Below are positions 1 through 12,800 of a DNA stretch of 64,000 bases, in pieces. Under the pieces are notes generated by a model, which ran no database searches, was not told where the DNA came from, and saw nothing but the letters and a program-made list of their open reading frames with translations. How positions within the stretch are numbered: the first letter of the stretch is position 1; every line of letters begins with the position of its first letter. The translations under genes and the position numbers were made by a program. The stretch lies in the NCBI RefSeq assembly GCF_963678635.1, contig NC_087068.1, positions 32,180,318-32,244,317 on the forward strand, given 5' to 3'. The DNA is from Symsagittifera roscoffensis (lineage: Eukaryota; Xenacoelomorpha; Acoela; Convolutidae).

Positions 1-575
1 ATCCCGAAGCCCCAACCATTTTGCCGAAAGAATTCAGCCCATGAAAACAGTTAGAAACGAAAATAAAGTTAGGTAATTTTATGATGAAAATTAACCGACG
101 ACCATAAGTTATCCCTGCGGTACCTTGAAAACCTTGTGAAATTGAAACAAAATTAGCGCCTGAGCTTGAACACTGAAAAACGCGAACTTCGTGTTTTGGA
201 CAGACTACATGTACACAGTGCAAATGAACTTGACTCATTTTTAAAAAGTAATAAGCTATTAATTAGCTAGCTATTAAATTTCAGATAGCGGCCGGCACCA
301 GTACGGAACATTTTTAAGCAAGCTTTTTAAGAATTTGAGCATGTGTGCAAAGGAGCCCGGGAAGAACGTTTTTTAAATCAGAGAACTTTCATGGCAAAAC
401 AGATTGAGATTGCGGAGTGCGTACTTGGAACAATAGATGACAAAACCATTTTCGATGAGTTTTTTATAACGCATTACAATTTAATTTTTTTTGTGTCGTT
501 CTTATTGAAGAAACGTGACCAGTATCGGGTTTGTTTTCAATCACATCAAATCTGGTAATCTATGAAATCGCATCA
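1..575 (+). mobile_element. Degenerate 3' fragment of the PHD-RT-endonuclease LINE (copy A)
   Basis: The window opens inside a decayed copy of the LINE that is intact at 14950-18470. Bases 1-230 match the reverse-transcriptase stretch from the QGDP motif through the region after YLDD, but the YLDD codons are destroyed. The copy then jumps, through an internal deletion near 240-290, to the 3' end of the ORF (GCGGCCGGC tract at 289) and on to the end of the coding region near 480. Similarity fades by about 575. No useful frame survives, so this is dead. Confidence 0.8.
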
Positions 576-2554
576 ATTCTAAAGTATGATTGTTTAATCA
601 TATTTTGTCATAGGGATCAAAACATCCGTTCCGGGATTAACTCAATGAGACGCTTTTTCTCGCTGATATCGGCATCTCCTTCCAGATTTCAATTATCGGA
701 AAATTCTTGATGATACTCTTTGTGAAATACGGGACTGAACAAAAACCTAGAGAAAGTGGGTGAAACAGATTCCATCGGATAAGGGCATAGAAAAGGCAAG
801 GAAGTATCTCAAGGGCAAAGGGTTAGTGACAGTACTTTTTGACAAAGTGATAAACATCGGTACATGAGGAAAACAACTTTTAAAAAATCTTGAGTGTCGC
901 TGGATCGAAGTCATCTCAGAGTAAAGACAGCAAAGATAGTCTCTTTAGTAAAAACGATTGCAAAAAATATACAATCATAAAGAACTATTAAAACGAAAAT
1001 TAAAACCAAAATCAGTGAAAATCTCTACAATAAATTTCTTTGAGGGTATCAAGTTCTCCAACACAAAATAAACACATTGGGGGATTATAGAATACACCGA
1101 TTTAAAGTCCGACGAGACTATTATTTTTTCTCAAAGTTGAAAGCCTATTCACAAATGTTCTGCTCAAGTAAGCAATTGAGACAGTGATAGGAAAAAATGA
1201 GCAGGAAGAATGACCGGCAGTTGAAGAATGTTTATGAAAAGATTACAAAACTTGGTTGTCAACCAGGTGAATTTTAAATGCACTGAAAAATCGATTGTTG
1301 AAAAAGATGTATAAGCCATGGGCACCTTTCTGGGCGTAAGTTCAGCAAATTTTGGCCAGAAAAGGATGAACTTACACAAAAAACAAAAATTTGTCTACTG
1401 AGTACATCCAAAAAATAACAAGCAAAATAGTAACATATAGGTTAAAAGGAGTAGAGTCCGTGGGATGCATGATTTGTATCAAATTGAAGGAGAAATTTAT
1501 CAGGAGCTGATTACCGAAACAAAGCTTCCTGTACATATTTTTTTTATAAACTTGCTTTTCGAGGCAGGAAAATCAGACAGAAAAACAACGTGTGAAATTT
1601 TTCCTGTGCTACCTTAATCATACATTGAGAATGATCAAGAGAAAGTGAGAAAATGTTTCAGTTTGAAAGTTTTCTTGCGCTACGTTGACCAGACAATGAG
1701 AATGATCGAGAGAAAATGAGAAAAGGCTTCAAGCCGCCAATAAACTTCACCCTCGCCTTCAGAAAACTTTTTAAGCACCAAAGTATTAAAAGTTATGCAT
1801 TTCTGCTTTTAGAAATTATTATTTTTGAAGACAGGAGAGTGATCTGAGGATGATTTCAGAAACTAACAAGTCCAGGTACCATCGAGAGGTTTAGGATTTG
1901 TGTCCCCTTCAAAAAACATTACATAAATTAAGTACTTTTTCATTGTGTGTTCGGGGGTACGTATACATGAGAACGTTTTGTTAAGGCAGTGAAATATATA
2001 GAATAACAGTTGTCAGACAAACATTATATATATTACTGGTCGTCTCGAGTTGCGCTTGCCTCGTACCCTCAAAAAGATCCTAGTCTTCCACTAGCAGTAA
2101 GAATGAACTACCAATGATGATAATTCAGTATCGAGGTAATAACACTGAGAATTATGCAAGGAAAATGCGGGAAATTACACATTCCCAAAAACACTACAGG
2201 AAAAATTTGGCGCAATTCAAGATTTTACTTTCTAAAATGCCTTCTTCTCTTATGCATTACTTTTCACCCCATTTAAAAAACTTAGAAATATCCTGTTTAA
2301 GTAAAACTTTTACGCTGATTGTTCCCATTTTTTTGCCGAGAGTGTTTCATGTCGCATAAAGAGTTTTTTAAACCCGCTTCTTCAGGAAACATTTCACTAG
2401 AGTGCAAAGTTGGTGCAGACGGAAAATCTGGCTTTTTCAGACACGGTTCACATTGGTACATAGACCAAGAGCAAAAGATCAAAGCTACCCCCAATGAGAC
2501 TATCATTATTTGGTTTCAGTAACTTAATTGTTGTGTTAAGATTATTATTAAAAC
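576..2554. other. Unassigned AT-rich stretch
   Basis: I see no gene, RNA or recognisable element. The open frames here are short, overlap on both strands and have no family features. A short near-repeat (AATGAGAATGATC.AGAGAAA) occurs at about 1626 and 1695. Confidence 0.5.
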
Positions 2555-5500
2555 CAGTTAGACTAATTGTTGTGAGTAACTTATCACATATATATATATT
2601 ATGTTTGATGTTTGTACCTGTGTGTCAAGAGCCTTTTGAAGGATTTTACAGACAGGTACGTTAAGTGGCTTTCTGGGGCGAAAGTGGGAAACTTAAACTA
2701 GCTGGAGGAGTCTGGTGGTTCGCCGCTGGACCTGCTGAGCTCGGGGGAGATTGTGTCTTGTTTTCGAATTTCGTAGTCCAATTTCAAAATTTTATTTCGA
2801 ATCAACTGTTTTTTTTTCTTCAGAACACTCGCACTAACCGCTTATTATGGCTGTGATCAGTCCACTTTCGTCTAGTCAAAATCCGTTTTTTAAACTCATA
2901 AGCTGTAATAAGACAAATAAAAACAATACAGATTGTACAGGAAAAGGTTGCTCAAACTCTTCAGGACTAAAAATTTGAATCAGATGCGATGGTTGTTCTA
3001 GCTGGTATCATATCAATTGTGTGAATATTTTCTCAGATTACTCAAAGAAAGTCCAATAGTTTCAAAATCTCTCATGAGTTGAGGTGAAATCTGTGAACGA
3101 TTTAGTGCTATACAATTATGTTAAAACTACCATCTCAAATGTTCAAGTACTTAAATGAATACCAAATGACTCGCGCGTTCCCTTGGCAGAAAGTCTGTTG
3201 AACAAAACGAATGACATCCACTACTTTGTAGAGGACGTTACAAAATTGCTAATTTCTGTATCTCATTTCTTGTTTTTTTTTGCAGCAGCCGAAAAGAAGT
3301 CGAGGCAAACAAACCACAAGCATGAGCTCTTTGATAAACAAAAAAAATCGAGCAAATGCTGTTTCATTTTCAGAACCCATCCCCAAAACTCAAACCGCTG
3401 GTGAGTGACCTGGAGTAGAGACTAAAGCAAAAAACAAGAAAGGAGATACAAAACTTCAAAGAGGGCCATAAGTTTTGCGCCAAAAAAGAAAAGTCTTAGG
3501 GGTTTGGGTATTTTGCAATCTCCAATGAGGTTTATCAACTCAAAAAGCGATTTCAGAAAATTAAGTCCTGCACTGCCATTCGACTCACTAAGAAGAACTT
3601 CAAAAATTTGAGAAACCATTTTATCCGGACCTGCTGATGATCCGTGTTCCGTTCGGAAAGAATAGAATCGACTTGCATAGATCGAATTCGGTTACGAAAA
3701 AACTACCTCATTTTGTACACATTGGAGATAGCAAAAAACCCAAACCTCTATGTCCTTTCTTTTTTGGCGCAAATTTTAGGGCCCCCATTGAGTTTTTGTA
3801 TCTCATTTCTTGTTTTTTTTGAAGCAGCCAAAAAGGAGTCGAGACAAACAAACCACACGCATGAATTCTTTGATAAACAAGAAAATCGAGCAAATGCTGT
3901 TTCAACTTCAAAACCTCAACCCCAAAGCTCAAACCGCCTATGAATGAGCTGGAGTAGGGAATAAAGCAAGAAAAGTCAGCCCGATGAAGGAAAAATATAA
4001 CGGGAAGGATAAGGATTGCTGCTTCAGATGACAAAATTGCTCCTTTTCCAACTGATAACTAACAAAAATCGTTGCCTAAGCCTTTTCAGCGAACCATACT
4101 TGCTGCTCAAAGTCCAAAAAATGTAGATAGTTTTGTTGTAACCGAGTTTGATCTATAGAAAGCGATAATGTCCTTTCCGATCAGATCAGCAGCAGGTCCG
4201 GATAAAATGGTTCCTCAAGTTTTTAAAAATGTTCTGAGTAAGACGAATGGCAGTGCAGGACTTAATTTTCTGAAATCGCTTTCTAAGCTGATAAACCTCA
4301 TTGGAGATGACAAAACACCCAAACCCCTAAAACCTTTCTTTTTGGCGCAAAATTAGGGCCTCCATTGAAGTTAGACGTAATGTTAAGACCAATTGCCATA
4401 GGCAACGCGCTAAGATGTGTCGCGTCTAAATGGGATAGAAGCAAGGCCCTCACCGAGCAAAAAAAATTTCTGGAAAATCCAGGTCGGGTGTGGCGCTGAA
4501 TGAGGATCAGAAACAGCTGCACACTCGTTTCGATACCTAAATGAGCGCAACGACAATACAAAATGCATTGTTCTTTTAAAACTAGATTTTCAGAATGCCC
4601 TTAACCCTCTAAATAGAGAAACAATGCTGAATAAATCATGTGTTTTTTTAAATTGTCCCGAATTGTACAAATACAACCATTGCGCGTATAGTAAACCTTG
4701 TTAGCTTTTTTCGGAAGCTCTATCATAATGTCAGAAGACGGAACTCAACAGGGCGATCCTGAAGCCACTCACCTTTTTGCAGAATCAATTCAGACACTAG
4801 TCAAACAGTTGGAGTTGAAAATTAACATCTGGTGTTCAGATGATGGTAACTTAGCCGATGACTATAAGATAGTATTCCGAGACCTTAAAACTATTCTGAA
4901 AAAGGAACAAATTTAAGGCCTGAGCTTGGACACTAAAAAGTACTAGGTTTGTTTTTTGGGAGCACCCACGAGTACAGAGTACAATTTTATTCAAATCAAC
5001 GGCTAAAAATTTGCCCATAAAAACATAAAAACAAAAAAAAATTTCCTTTATTAGAAATAGAAATCGGCGAAAATTCTCAAAAAGACTCGCTCGATGAAAC
5101 GATTTAGGGTCTTGAAGGAATGTCAGATGTCCTCGAAAAACTGGGCGCTCATTACGGTTTGTACATCCTAAAAAATTACTTTAGCACGCCAAAACTTCTT
5201 AACTTGTTGCGTAAGAGCCCTTGATTTTGGCAAACTGATTTTTTGGAACGCTACGACAATATACAAAAGAAATCGATGATAATAACTTTTTTACACGCAG
5301 TTTTCCCGGCAGCCAAAGGTGATTAGGCTGTTTTTTTGCTCATCTTTTAGCTTTACCGCAAAATTTTTGGTTTGGAGCATAAGAATGAAACCTATAATGC
5401 TTCGCTGTGGTTTGAACTTGGAAAAGTTTGAATGGCTCCGGAAAACAAAAGCCAAAAAATTGGACAGAGGCCAATTTTTGACAGCGAGAATGCAGAGTTG

Positions 5501-6166
5501 ATTTTGAGGCTCACTCCAATAGATTTAAAAAAATATTCAACGCGTTCCAGGATAGGTTCGGCTTCCAATGGTTGAATTTCATCCCGTGCAAACATCCAAG
5601 GTTAAGAGTATCGAAACAACACTTCAAAATTGCATTAGGAATTCGATTACGCTCTAAAATTTGCAAAGCGCATAAATGCCTATGCTTAAAAGACATTACC
5701 AAAGAAGGTTGGCATGGCTTTTCTTGTCTCAAATGTGCGGAAGAACAAAAAGTTATGATAATTTTAAAAACTCAGTAGATGATGAATATCTTTTTGAAAC
5801 GCAAGCTTTTGAGATTCAATGCGCGGCCGGCCCTAGCACGGATTTTTTTTCGAACAAGCTTTTTTTAGGATCTAAGCGTGAAAACCTATGAACACAGGGC
5901 AGGAAGCATGTTAAAACAGAGAATCTTCTTGGTAATACAGATTGCGAAAGCCGCTGGCTTACTCGGCACAATAAACGACAAAACAAATTTCGACGATTTT
6001 TTTGTTTGTTATATCTTAAGATATTTTCTCGTGTCCAGTTGCGTGTCCTTATTGAAGAAACCTAACTCTTATGGCGTTAAATTTTAAGCAAATCAACACT
6101 AATCGTCTCCTTTTTATCGTTATCATTTCCATATCTAGCAATAGTTTTGACGCCGCTTGTTACGCC
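2555..6166 (+). mobile_element. Rearranged, inactive LINE copy B
   Basis: This copy starts with the same 5' untranslated sequence as copy F (ATGTTTGATGTTTGTRCCTG, at 2600 here). It follows the family order: PHD-finger coding remnant (about 2935-3050), linker (3180-3420), RT (4150-4920) and endonuclease/3' end (5570-6090). It is broken by many stops and frameshifts and by a scrambled, partly inverted block at 3421-3950. Its 3' end (CCATATCTAGCAATAG) runs straight into the 5' end of copy C. Its RT segment around 4168-4356 is identical in translation to copy C at 6976-7164, so the two share recent ancestry by duplication. Confidence 0.85.
3421..3640 (-). repeat. Inverted RT segment inside LINE copy B
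   Basis: Read on the minus strand, bases 3619-3450 encode the RT-domain stretch SNGSAGLNFLKSL followed by an NLIGD-type segment and FFFGAKL, in the same order as copy F at 16138-16250. The rest of copy B reads on +. The left edge joins a reverse copy of the TCTCATTTCTTG motif that is also present forward at 3261 and 3803. The simplest reading is a local inversion plus duplication within the dead copy. Confidence 0.75.
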
Positions 6167-8297
6167 GCTTTGTTATGTTTGATGTTTGCGCCTGTTTTTC
6201 GAGCGCCCTTTGAAGGATTTTAGAGACAGGTTTGTCAAGTGGCTTTCTGGGGTGAAGGGGAAAACAGGAACTGGCTTGATTAGTCTGGTTGTTGCACCGC
6301 TGGACCTACTGAGCTCGGGTGAGATTGTTTTTTCTTTCTGATTTGTGCACTTCAATTTAAAACTTAAATTAATTTAATTGTCCGTTTTTTTTTACCTTAT
6401 TGCTGGGTCAAGATGAGGAAAAACATTAAAGACTGTACAAGCAAAGATTGCTTTAAACCTTCAGGACTGATAAATTGGATTGTATGTGATTGTTGTTCTA
6501 GTTGGTATCTTTTCAGTTGTGTAAATATTTGTCTTAGCGACCTTAAGAAAATCCAATGATTTCAATGTGCTTTATGCGTTGATATAAAATCTGTTAATAA
6601 AGCAATAATAGGTAGTGATTTAGTACAAGACAATTATGTTAGCAGAGCCATCTCAAATGTCCGAGAACTCAAGAGAGTACCAAAAGACTCGCGTCTTCCG
6701 TTGGCGGAAAGTCTGTCGGACAAAATAAATGACATCATCTACATTATAGAAGATGTTACAATTGGCTAATTTTTTTAACGTCTTTCATGTTTTTCGGAGC
6801 AACTAAACAGAAGTCGAAGCAAGCAGACCAAAGCATGAGCTCTTTGATAATTAAAAAAATTCGAGCAAATCATGTCTCACTTCCTAAGACTTTTCAGCGA
6901 ACCAAATTTGCTGCTCAAAGTCCAAAAAATGTAGATAGTTTTGTTGTAACCGAGTTTGATCTATAGAAAGCGATAATGTCCTTTCCGATCAGATCAGCAG
7001 CAGGTCCGGATAAAATGGTTCCTCAAGTTTTTAAAAATGTTCTGAGTAAGACGAATGGCAGTGCAGGACTTAATTTTCTGAAATCGCTTTCTAAGCTGAT
7101 AAACCTCATTGGAGATGACAAAACACCCAAACCCCTAAAACCTTTCTTTTTGGCGCAAAATTAGGGCCTCCATTGTTAAGACCAATTGCCATAGGCAACG
7201 CGCTAAGATGTGTCGCGTCTAAATGGGATAGAAGCAAGGCCCTCACCGAGCAAAAAAAATTTCTGGAAAATCCAGGTCGGGTGTGGCGCTGAATGAGGAT
7301 CAGAAACAGCTGCACACTCGCCAAAACTCCTTAACTTGTTGCGTAAGAGCCCTTAATTTTGGCAAACTGATTTTTTGGAACGCTACGACAATATAGAAAC
7401 CAAAACGATGATAATAACTTTTTTACACGCAGTTTTCCCGGCAGCCAAAGGTGATTCGGCTGTTTTTTTGCTCATCTACTAGCTTTACCGCAAAATCTTT
7501 GGTTTGGAGCATAAGGATGAAACATATAATGCTTCGCTGTGGTTTGAACTTGGAAAAATTTGAATGGCTCCGGAAAACAAAAGCCGAAAAATTTGTCAGA
7601 GGCCAATTTTTGACAGCGAGAATGCAGAGTTGATTTTGAGACTCACTCCAATAGACCTAAAAATATATTCAACGCGTTCCAGGATAGGTTCGGCTTCTAA
7701 TGGTTGAATTTCATCCCGTGCAAACGTCCAAGATTAAGAGTATCGAAACAATACTTCAGAATTGCATTAGGAATTCGATTACGCTCTAAAATTTGCAAAG
7801 CGCATAAAAGCCTATGCTTAAAAGACATTACCAAAGAAGGTTGGCATGGCTTTTCTTGCCTCAAATGTGCGGAAGAGCATAAATAAATGATAATTTTAAA
7901 AACTCAGTAGATGATGTATATCTTTTTGAAACGCAAGCTTTTGAGATTCAATGCGCGGCCGGCCCTAGCACGGATTTTTTTTCGAACAAGCTTTTCTTAG
8001 GATCTAAGCGTGAAAACCTATGAACACAGGGCAGGCAGCTTGTTAAAACAGAGAATCTTCTTGGTAATACAGATTGCGAAAGCCGCTGGCTTACTCGGCA
8101 CAATAAACGACAAAACAAATTTCGACGATTTTTTTATTTGTTATATCTTAAGATATTTTCTCGTGTCCAGTTGCGTGTCCTTATTGAAGAAACCTAACCC
8201 TTATGTCGTTAAATTTTAAACAAATCAACACTAATCGTCTCCTTTTTATCGTTATCATTTCCATATCTAGCAATAGTTTTGACGCCGCTTGTTACGC
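6167..8297 (+). mobile_element. Deleted LINE copy C (middle unit of the tandem array)
   Basis: A 5' untranslated start identical in form to those of copies D and F begins at about 6170, directly after the 3' end of copy B. The PHD region (6411-6600), RT (6960-7320) and endonuclease/3' end (7700-8220) are recognisable. Two internal deletions shorten it. One removes the linker present in copy D at about 9016-9190. The other, about 676 bases at 7320, joins the early RT straight to sequence just before the 3' third. Its last 870 bases are nearly identical to the end of copy B, at a constant offset of 2132. Confidence 0.85.
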
Positions 8298-9806
8298 CGC
8301 TTTGTTATGTTTGATGTTTGCGCCTGTTTTTCGAGCGCTCTTTGAGGGATTTTAGAGACAGGTTTGTCAAGTGGCTTTCTGGGGTGAAGGGGAAAACAGG
8401 AACTGGCTTGATTAGTCTGGTTGTTGCACCGCTGGACCTACTGAGCTCAGTTGAGATTGTTTTTTCTTTCTGATTTGTGTACTTCAATTTAAAACTTAAA
8501 TTAATTTAATTATCCGTTTTTTTTACCTTATTGCTGGGTCAAGAAGAGGAAAAACAACAAAGACAGTACAAGCAAAGATTGCTTTAAACTTTCAGGACTG
8601 ATAAATTGGATTGTATGTGATTGTTGTTCTAGTTGGTATCTTTTCAGTTGTGTAAATCTTTGTCTTAGCGACCTTAAGAAAATCCAATGATTTCAATGTG
8701 CTTAATGCGTTGATATAAAATCTGTTAATAAAGCAATAATAGGTAATGATTTAGTACAAGATAATTATGTTAGCACAGCTATCTCAAATGTCCGAGTACT
8801 CAAGAGAGTACCAAAAGACTCGCGTCTTCCGTTGGCGGAAAGTCTGTCGGACAAAATAAATGACATCATCTACATTATAGAAGATGTTACAATTGGCTAA
8901 TTTTTTAAACGTCTTTCATGTTTTTTGGAGCAACTAAACAGAAGTCGAAGCAAGCAGACCAAAGCATGAGCTCTTTGATAAATAAAAGAATTCGAGCAAA
9001 TCATGTCTCACTTCCAAAAACCATCCCCAAGTTTCAAGCTCGCCTCTGAGAGACCTCGAGCATAGAGTAAAGCTATTAAGTAGTATGCTCGATGAAGAAA
9101 ATATAAAGGGAGGTATAAGGCTTGCTGCTTCGGATGACAATATTGCTCCTTTTTCTTTTGATAACTATCAAAAATCGTTGTCTAAGCACCCTTAGTGAGC
9201 CAAATTCGCAGCTCCAAATCCAAAAAAATAGATAGTCAAGTACGGATCAGCATCAGGTACGGATAAAGTGGTTCATCAAGTTTCTAAAGATCTTGTTAGT
9301 AATTAGAATGGCAGTGAAGGACTCAATTTTTTCTGAAATCACTTTCTAAGCTAATAAACCTCATTGGAGATGGCAAAATACCCGAACACCTAAAATTTTT
9401 TGTTTTGGCGCAAATTATCGCCCCCATAGAGATAGATGGAGGGTTCAGATCGATTGTAATAGGCAACACGCTGAGACGAACAGCGTCTAAATGCGCTGGA
9501 AACAAGGCCCTCTCCGAGCGACGAAATTTTATCGAAAAACCTACATGTCGGATGCGGAACTAAACGAGAAGCAGAAATAGCTGCGCACTCGTTTTGAAAC
9601 CTAATTGAGCTTGACGACAACCCAAAATGACTCTTCTTTGAACAAAATTTTTTTAGAATGCCTTTAACTCTCTAAATGAAGACAATGCTGAGTCATGTTT
9701 TTTCAAATTAACCCAAAATGTAAAATTACGGCCATTGCGCATATAGTAAACCTTGTTACCTTTTTAAAATAGCTCTACCATAAGGTCGGAAGGCGGAACT
9801 CAACAA
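8298..9806 (+). mobile_element. LINE copy D, 5' part (interrupted)
   Basis: This runs from the 5' untranslated sequence (GTTATGTTTGATG at 8305) through the PHD remnant (8545-8740) and RT up to the codons for GTQQ at about 9795. The similarity then stops abruptly at an unrelated minus-strand element. Its first 710 bases are nearly identical to copy C. Stops and frameshifts inactivate it. The matching 3' part lies at 13244-13790. Confidence 0.8.
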
Positions 9807-12800
9807 CGCACTAGCACTACTCGACATTTTTACATGCGCATACAAGGTCCCAATGGTTAATTCCCCTTTGACTAGAACTGAGCCCATGATTTTTTTGTGG
9901 GCGAAATCCACTCCACTTGGTTTACATAATTGACTCCTCTATTGTTCCCTTTCTCATAAATTTTTCACTGCTTCGGGCATTTCTTCATTACCAACCGACT
10001 TCTGTTGGACTAGTCTGTTCACCGAGTCTATTAGGATTTCTGTTTCATCCCTCCGTATGGCTGCTATTCGTGGCGTATGTTCTTCTTACTCATTCTTATT
10101 ACGGCTTCCAGGTGAAACAATCGCTCTAAAGCAGTCGCGATGTTCATGTCCTTGTCTCCAATTGTCTTGCGGAGCTCAATCCTAGTTTGGCTGTGGTGGA
10201 TCCCTTCGAGAAAACCTCGAAGCACTAAGTGATCCCGTATGTCCGTGATCCTTCAACGCCAATTGCTGTAGGATACCTGTTAAATTTTCTCCTGCCTGCT
10301 GCACGCCACGCGCTAGCTCTCTGCGGAACACCGCCGGTTTTTCACTCTAATGTCTTAGAAAAGCTTTAACGGTCTCATCGAAGCTATTTCTGGTTGCCTT
10401 TGCGAGGTTACAGTAAAATTCGATTGCAGATTTTTACAATCTTAGCGCGAAGCAAGGCGGCCGTTCATCAGTTTTGGTTCCACTTACAGTAATTTTCCAG
10501 TTTTTCAGTTTGGCTAATAGCTCAAAGTTTGTCAGGTAGCTTTCAAAGTCGTTAGAGCCGGTGAATGCACGTTATAAGGGACTATCTTTATTGAGCACAT
10601 CAAAAATTTGTCTAAAGGACAAACCTCGGAGGGGCGGAGAAAGGACTCTGTGCGTCATGTAGACGCAGTCTCTTCCTCAGTAAATCTTTTGCGAAAATTT
10701 CTGCCTTCAAGTTAGCTTGAAGCTTCTTCCTCTCCCTCCTAAATTTAGAGATTTTCTTCTTGTACTCGCTCTCCAGAGTTCCTCTCTATTTCGAGAGCTA
10801 TATTTTTTAATTTGTAGCCTTCACCGACTCCCTTTATTTGCAGGAGCTTCTCAAACCCGTTGTTAACCTCAATTTCAGAGAGTCTCAATTGCTCCTTAAA
10901 TTATAGTTTGATCCCTTAAAACTTCAACAGCAAATGAACTCTTTTTTTTCCCGGAACTTTCGCTTTGCCTTGCTAGATAATTTCTATTCTTTGTTGCCAA
11001 GTGCGAAAAGCTGCTTGAGTTCGAAAATTTTGCTAACGAAATTACTGGTCATTCAGTTGTTGTCACATTGTTTGTGTACGCTACCGAATCTAGTTCGAAA
11101 CTCCTGTTCCCCCACTTTCTCACTTGAGCCATTCCCGTTGGGTCCACAAAAACCAACGCACTAGCAGTACTTGTCATTTTTACATGCGCATACAAGGTCC
11201 CAATGGTTAATCCTCCATTGACTAGAACTGAGCCCATAATTTTTTTTAGTAGGCGAAATCTACTCCACTGGATTTACATAGTTGACTCCTCTATTGTTCC
11301 CTTTCTCATAATTTTTTTTTCGATTATTCCACTTCAAAACTATTTGTAGTCTCTGATGCTAAGATAATATCCACTTTCTCCCGAGGTATAGTACCAACCT
11401 TGTTTTCAAAGCCTGGTATTTTGAACCTTTTTTGTACTACTGAAGTCGGTACCGTTTTCATCCTTGATGATGATTTCTACTATTTTTTCATGTCTGCTGG
11501 GGATTCTTGCATTCGTCTCTGCTATTGCAAAGGTTCGGACACCGGTCCCTGTTTTTACTGATATAGAAAGCGCTGTCCGATGTTTTGTACTGTATAGCAA
11601 TTGCTCACGAATATTTAGAATACATTCCACATCTATCATGAAGTCCAAACCAAGAAGGCAAGGTAAACATTTATCCGCCGTTTTTAAAAACTCTTTGGCG
11701 AACTATCCGGATTTTGGTTTCATTTGGATTTTGATGTCGACACTGCCAACTATTTTCAACGCCGAAGTGTTAGCCGCTAACACTTTATTATCAGAAGCCT
11801 TTATGCTTCTCGGCTTTCCGAGCCGTTCATACGTGTCGAAACTTATGAGCGAAGTGCTACTCCAACTGTCTAACAGTCCTTTTACCAGTTTCCCGCTCGA
11901 TAACAACTCCACATTGAAACCTTTTGTTTCGTTAGTGGAACACATCCTGATTACGTTGGTTTGATCCGTACTTTTTTTCCAAGGGCAATTTCGTTTAATG
12001 TGGGCAGAATTTCCAAAAGTGAAACAATTACGGCAGTTGATTGCTCAATGGTCCTTTTGCCTACATGTTCGATATTTGTCATGGTTGTTTTCCCTTCTGG
12101 GATTGTCATTTCCTCGCGCGTATTGGTTCTGGGATGGCAGTTCTTGCTCGGTCTCTTGAACCTTGTTCCCCATATCGGTTTCCATCGCGTCGCATATCTC
12201 CCCATTGGCTGTTGTCTCTTCGACCGTCAGTGCTCTGGGCATTTTTTCATTACCAACCGTCATCTGTTGGACTAGTCTGCTCACCGAGTCTATTGGGATT
12301 TCTGTTTCACCCCTCCGTATGGCTGCTATTCGTGGCGTTTGTTCTTCTTACTCATTTCTCATTACAGCTTCCAGGTGAAAAGCTCGCTCTAAAGCAGTCG
12401 CGATGTTCATGTCCTTGTCCCCAATTGTCTTGCGGAGCTCAATCCTAGTTTGGCTGTGGTGGATCACTTCGAGAAAACCTCGAAGCACTAAGTGATCCCG
12501 TATGTCCGTGATCCTTCAGCGCCAATTGCTGTAATTCTCCCAGGAAACTTTTTAATTTTTCTCCTGCCTGCTGCACGCAACGCGCTAACCCTCTTCGGAA
12601 CACCGCCGATTTTTCACTGTAATGTCTTAGAAAAACTTTAACGGTCTCATCGAAGCTATTTCTGTTTGCCTTTGGGAGGTTACAGTAAAATTCGATTCCA
12701 GATTTTTACAATCTTAACGCGAAACAGTTTTGGTTCCACTTACAGTAACTTTCCAGTTTTCCAGTTTGGCTAATAGCTCAAAATTTGTCAGGTAGCTTTC

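Noticed and set aside
11464-12448. Plus-strand frames of 166 and 135 codons
   Set aside because: They are shadows of the minus-strand gag-protease remnant.
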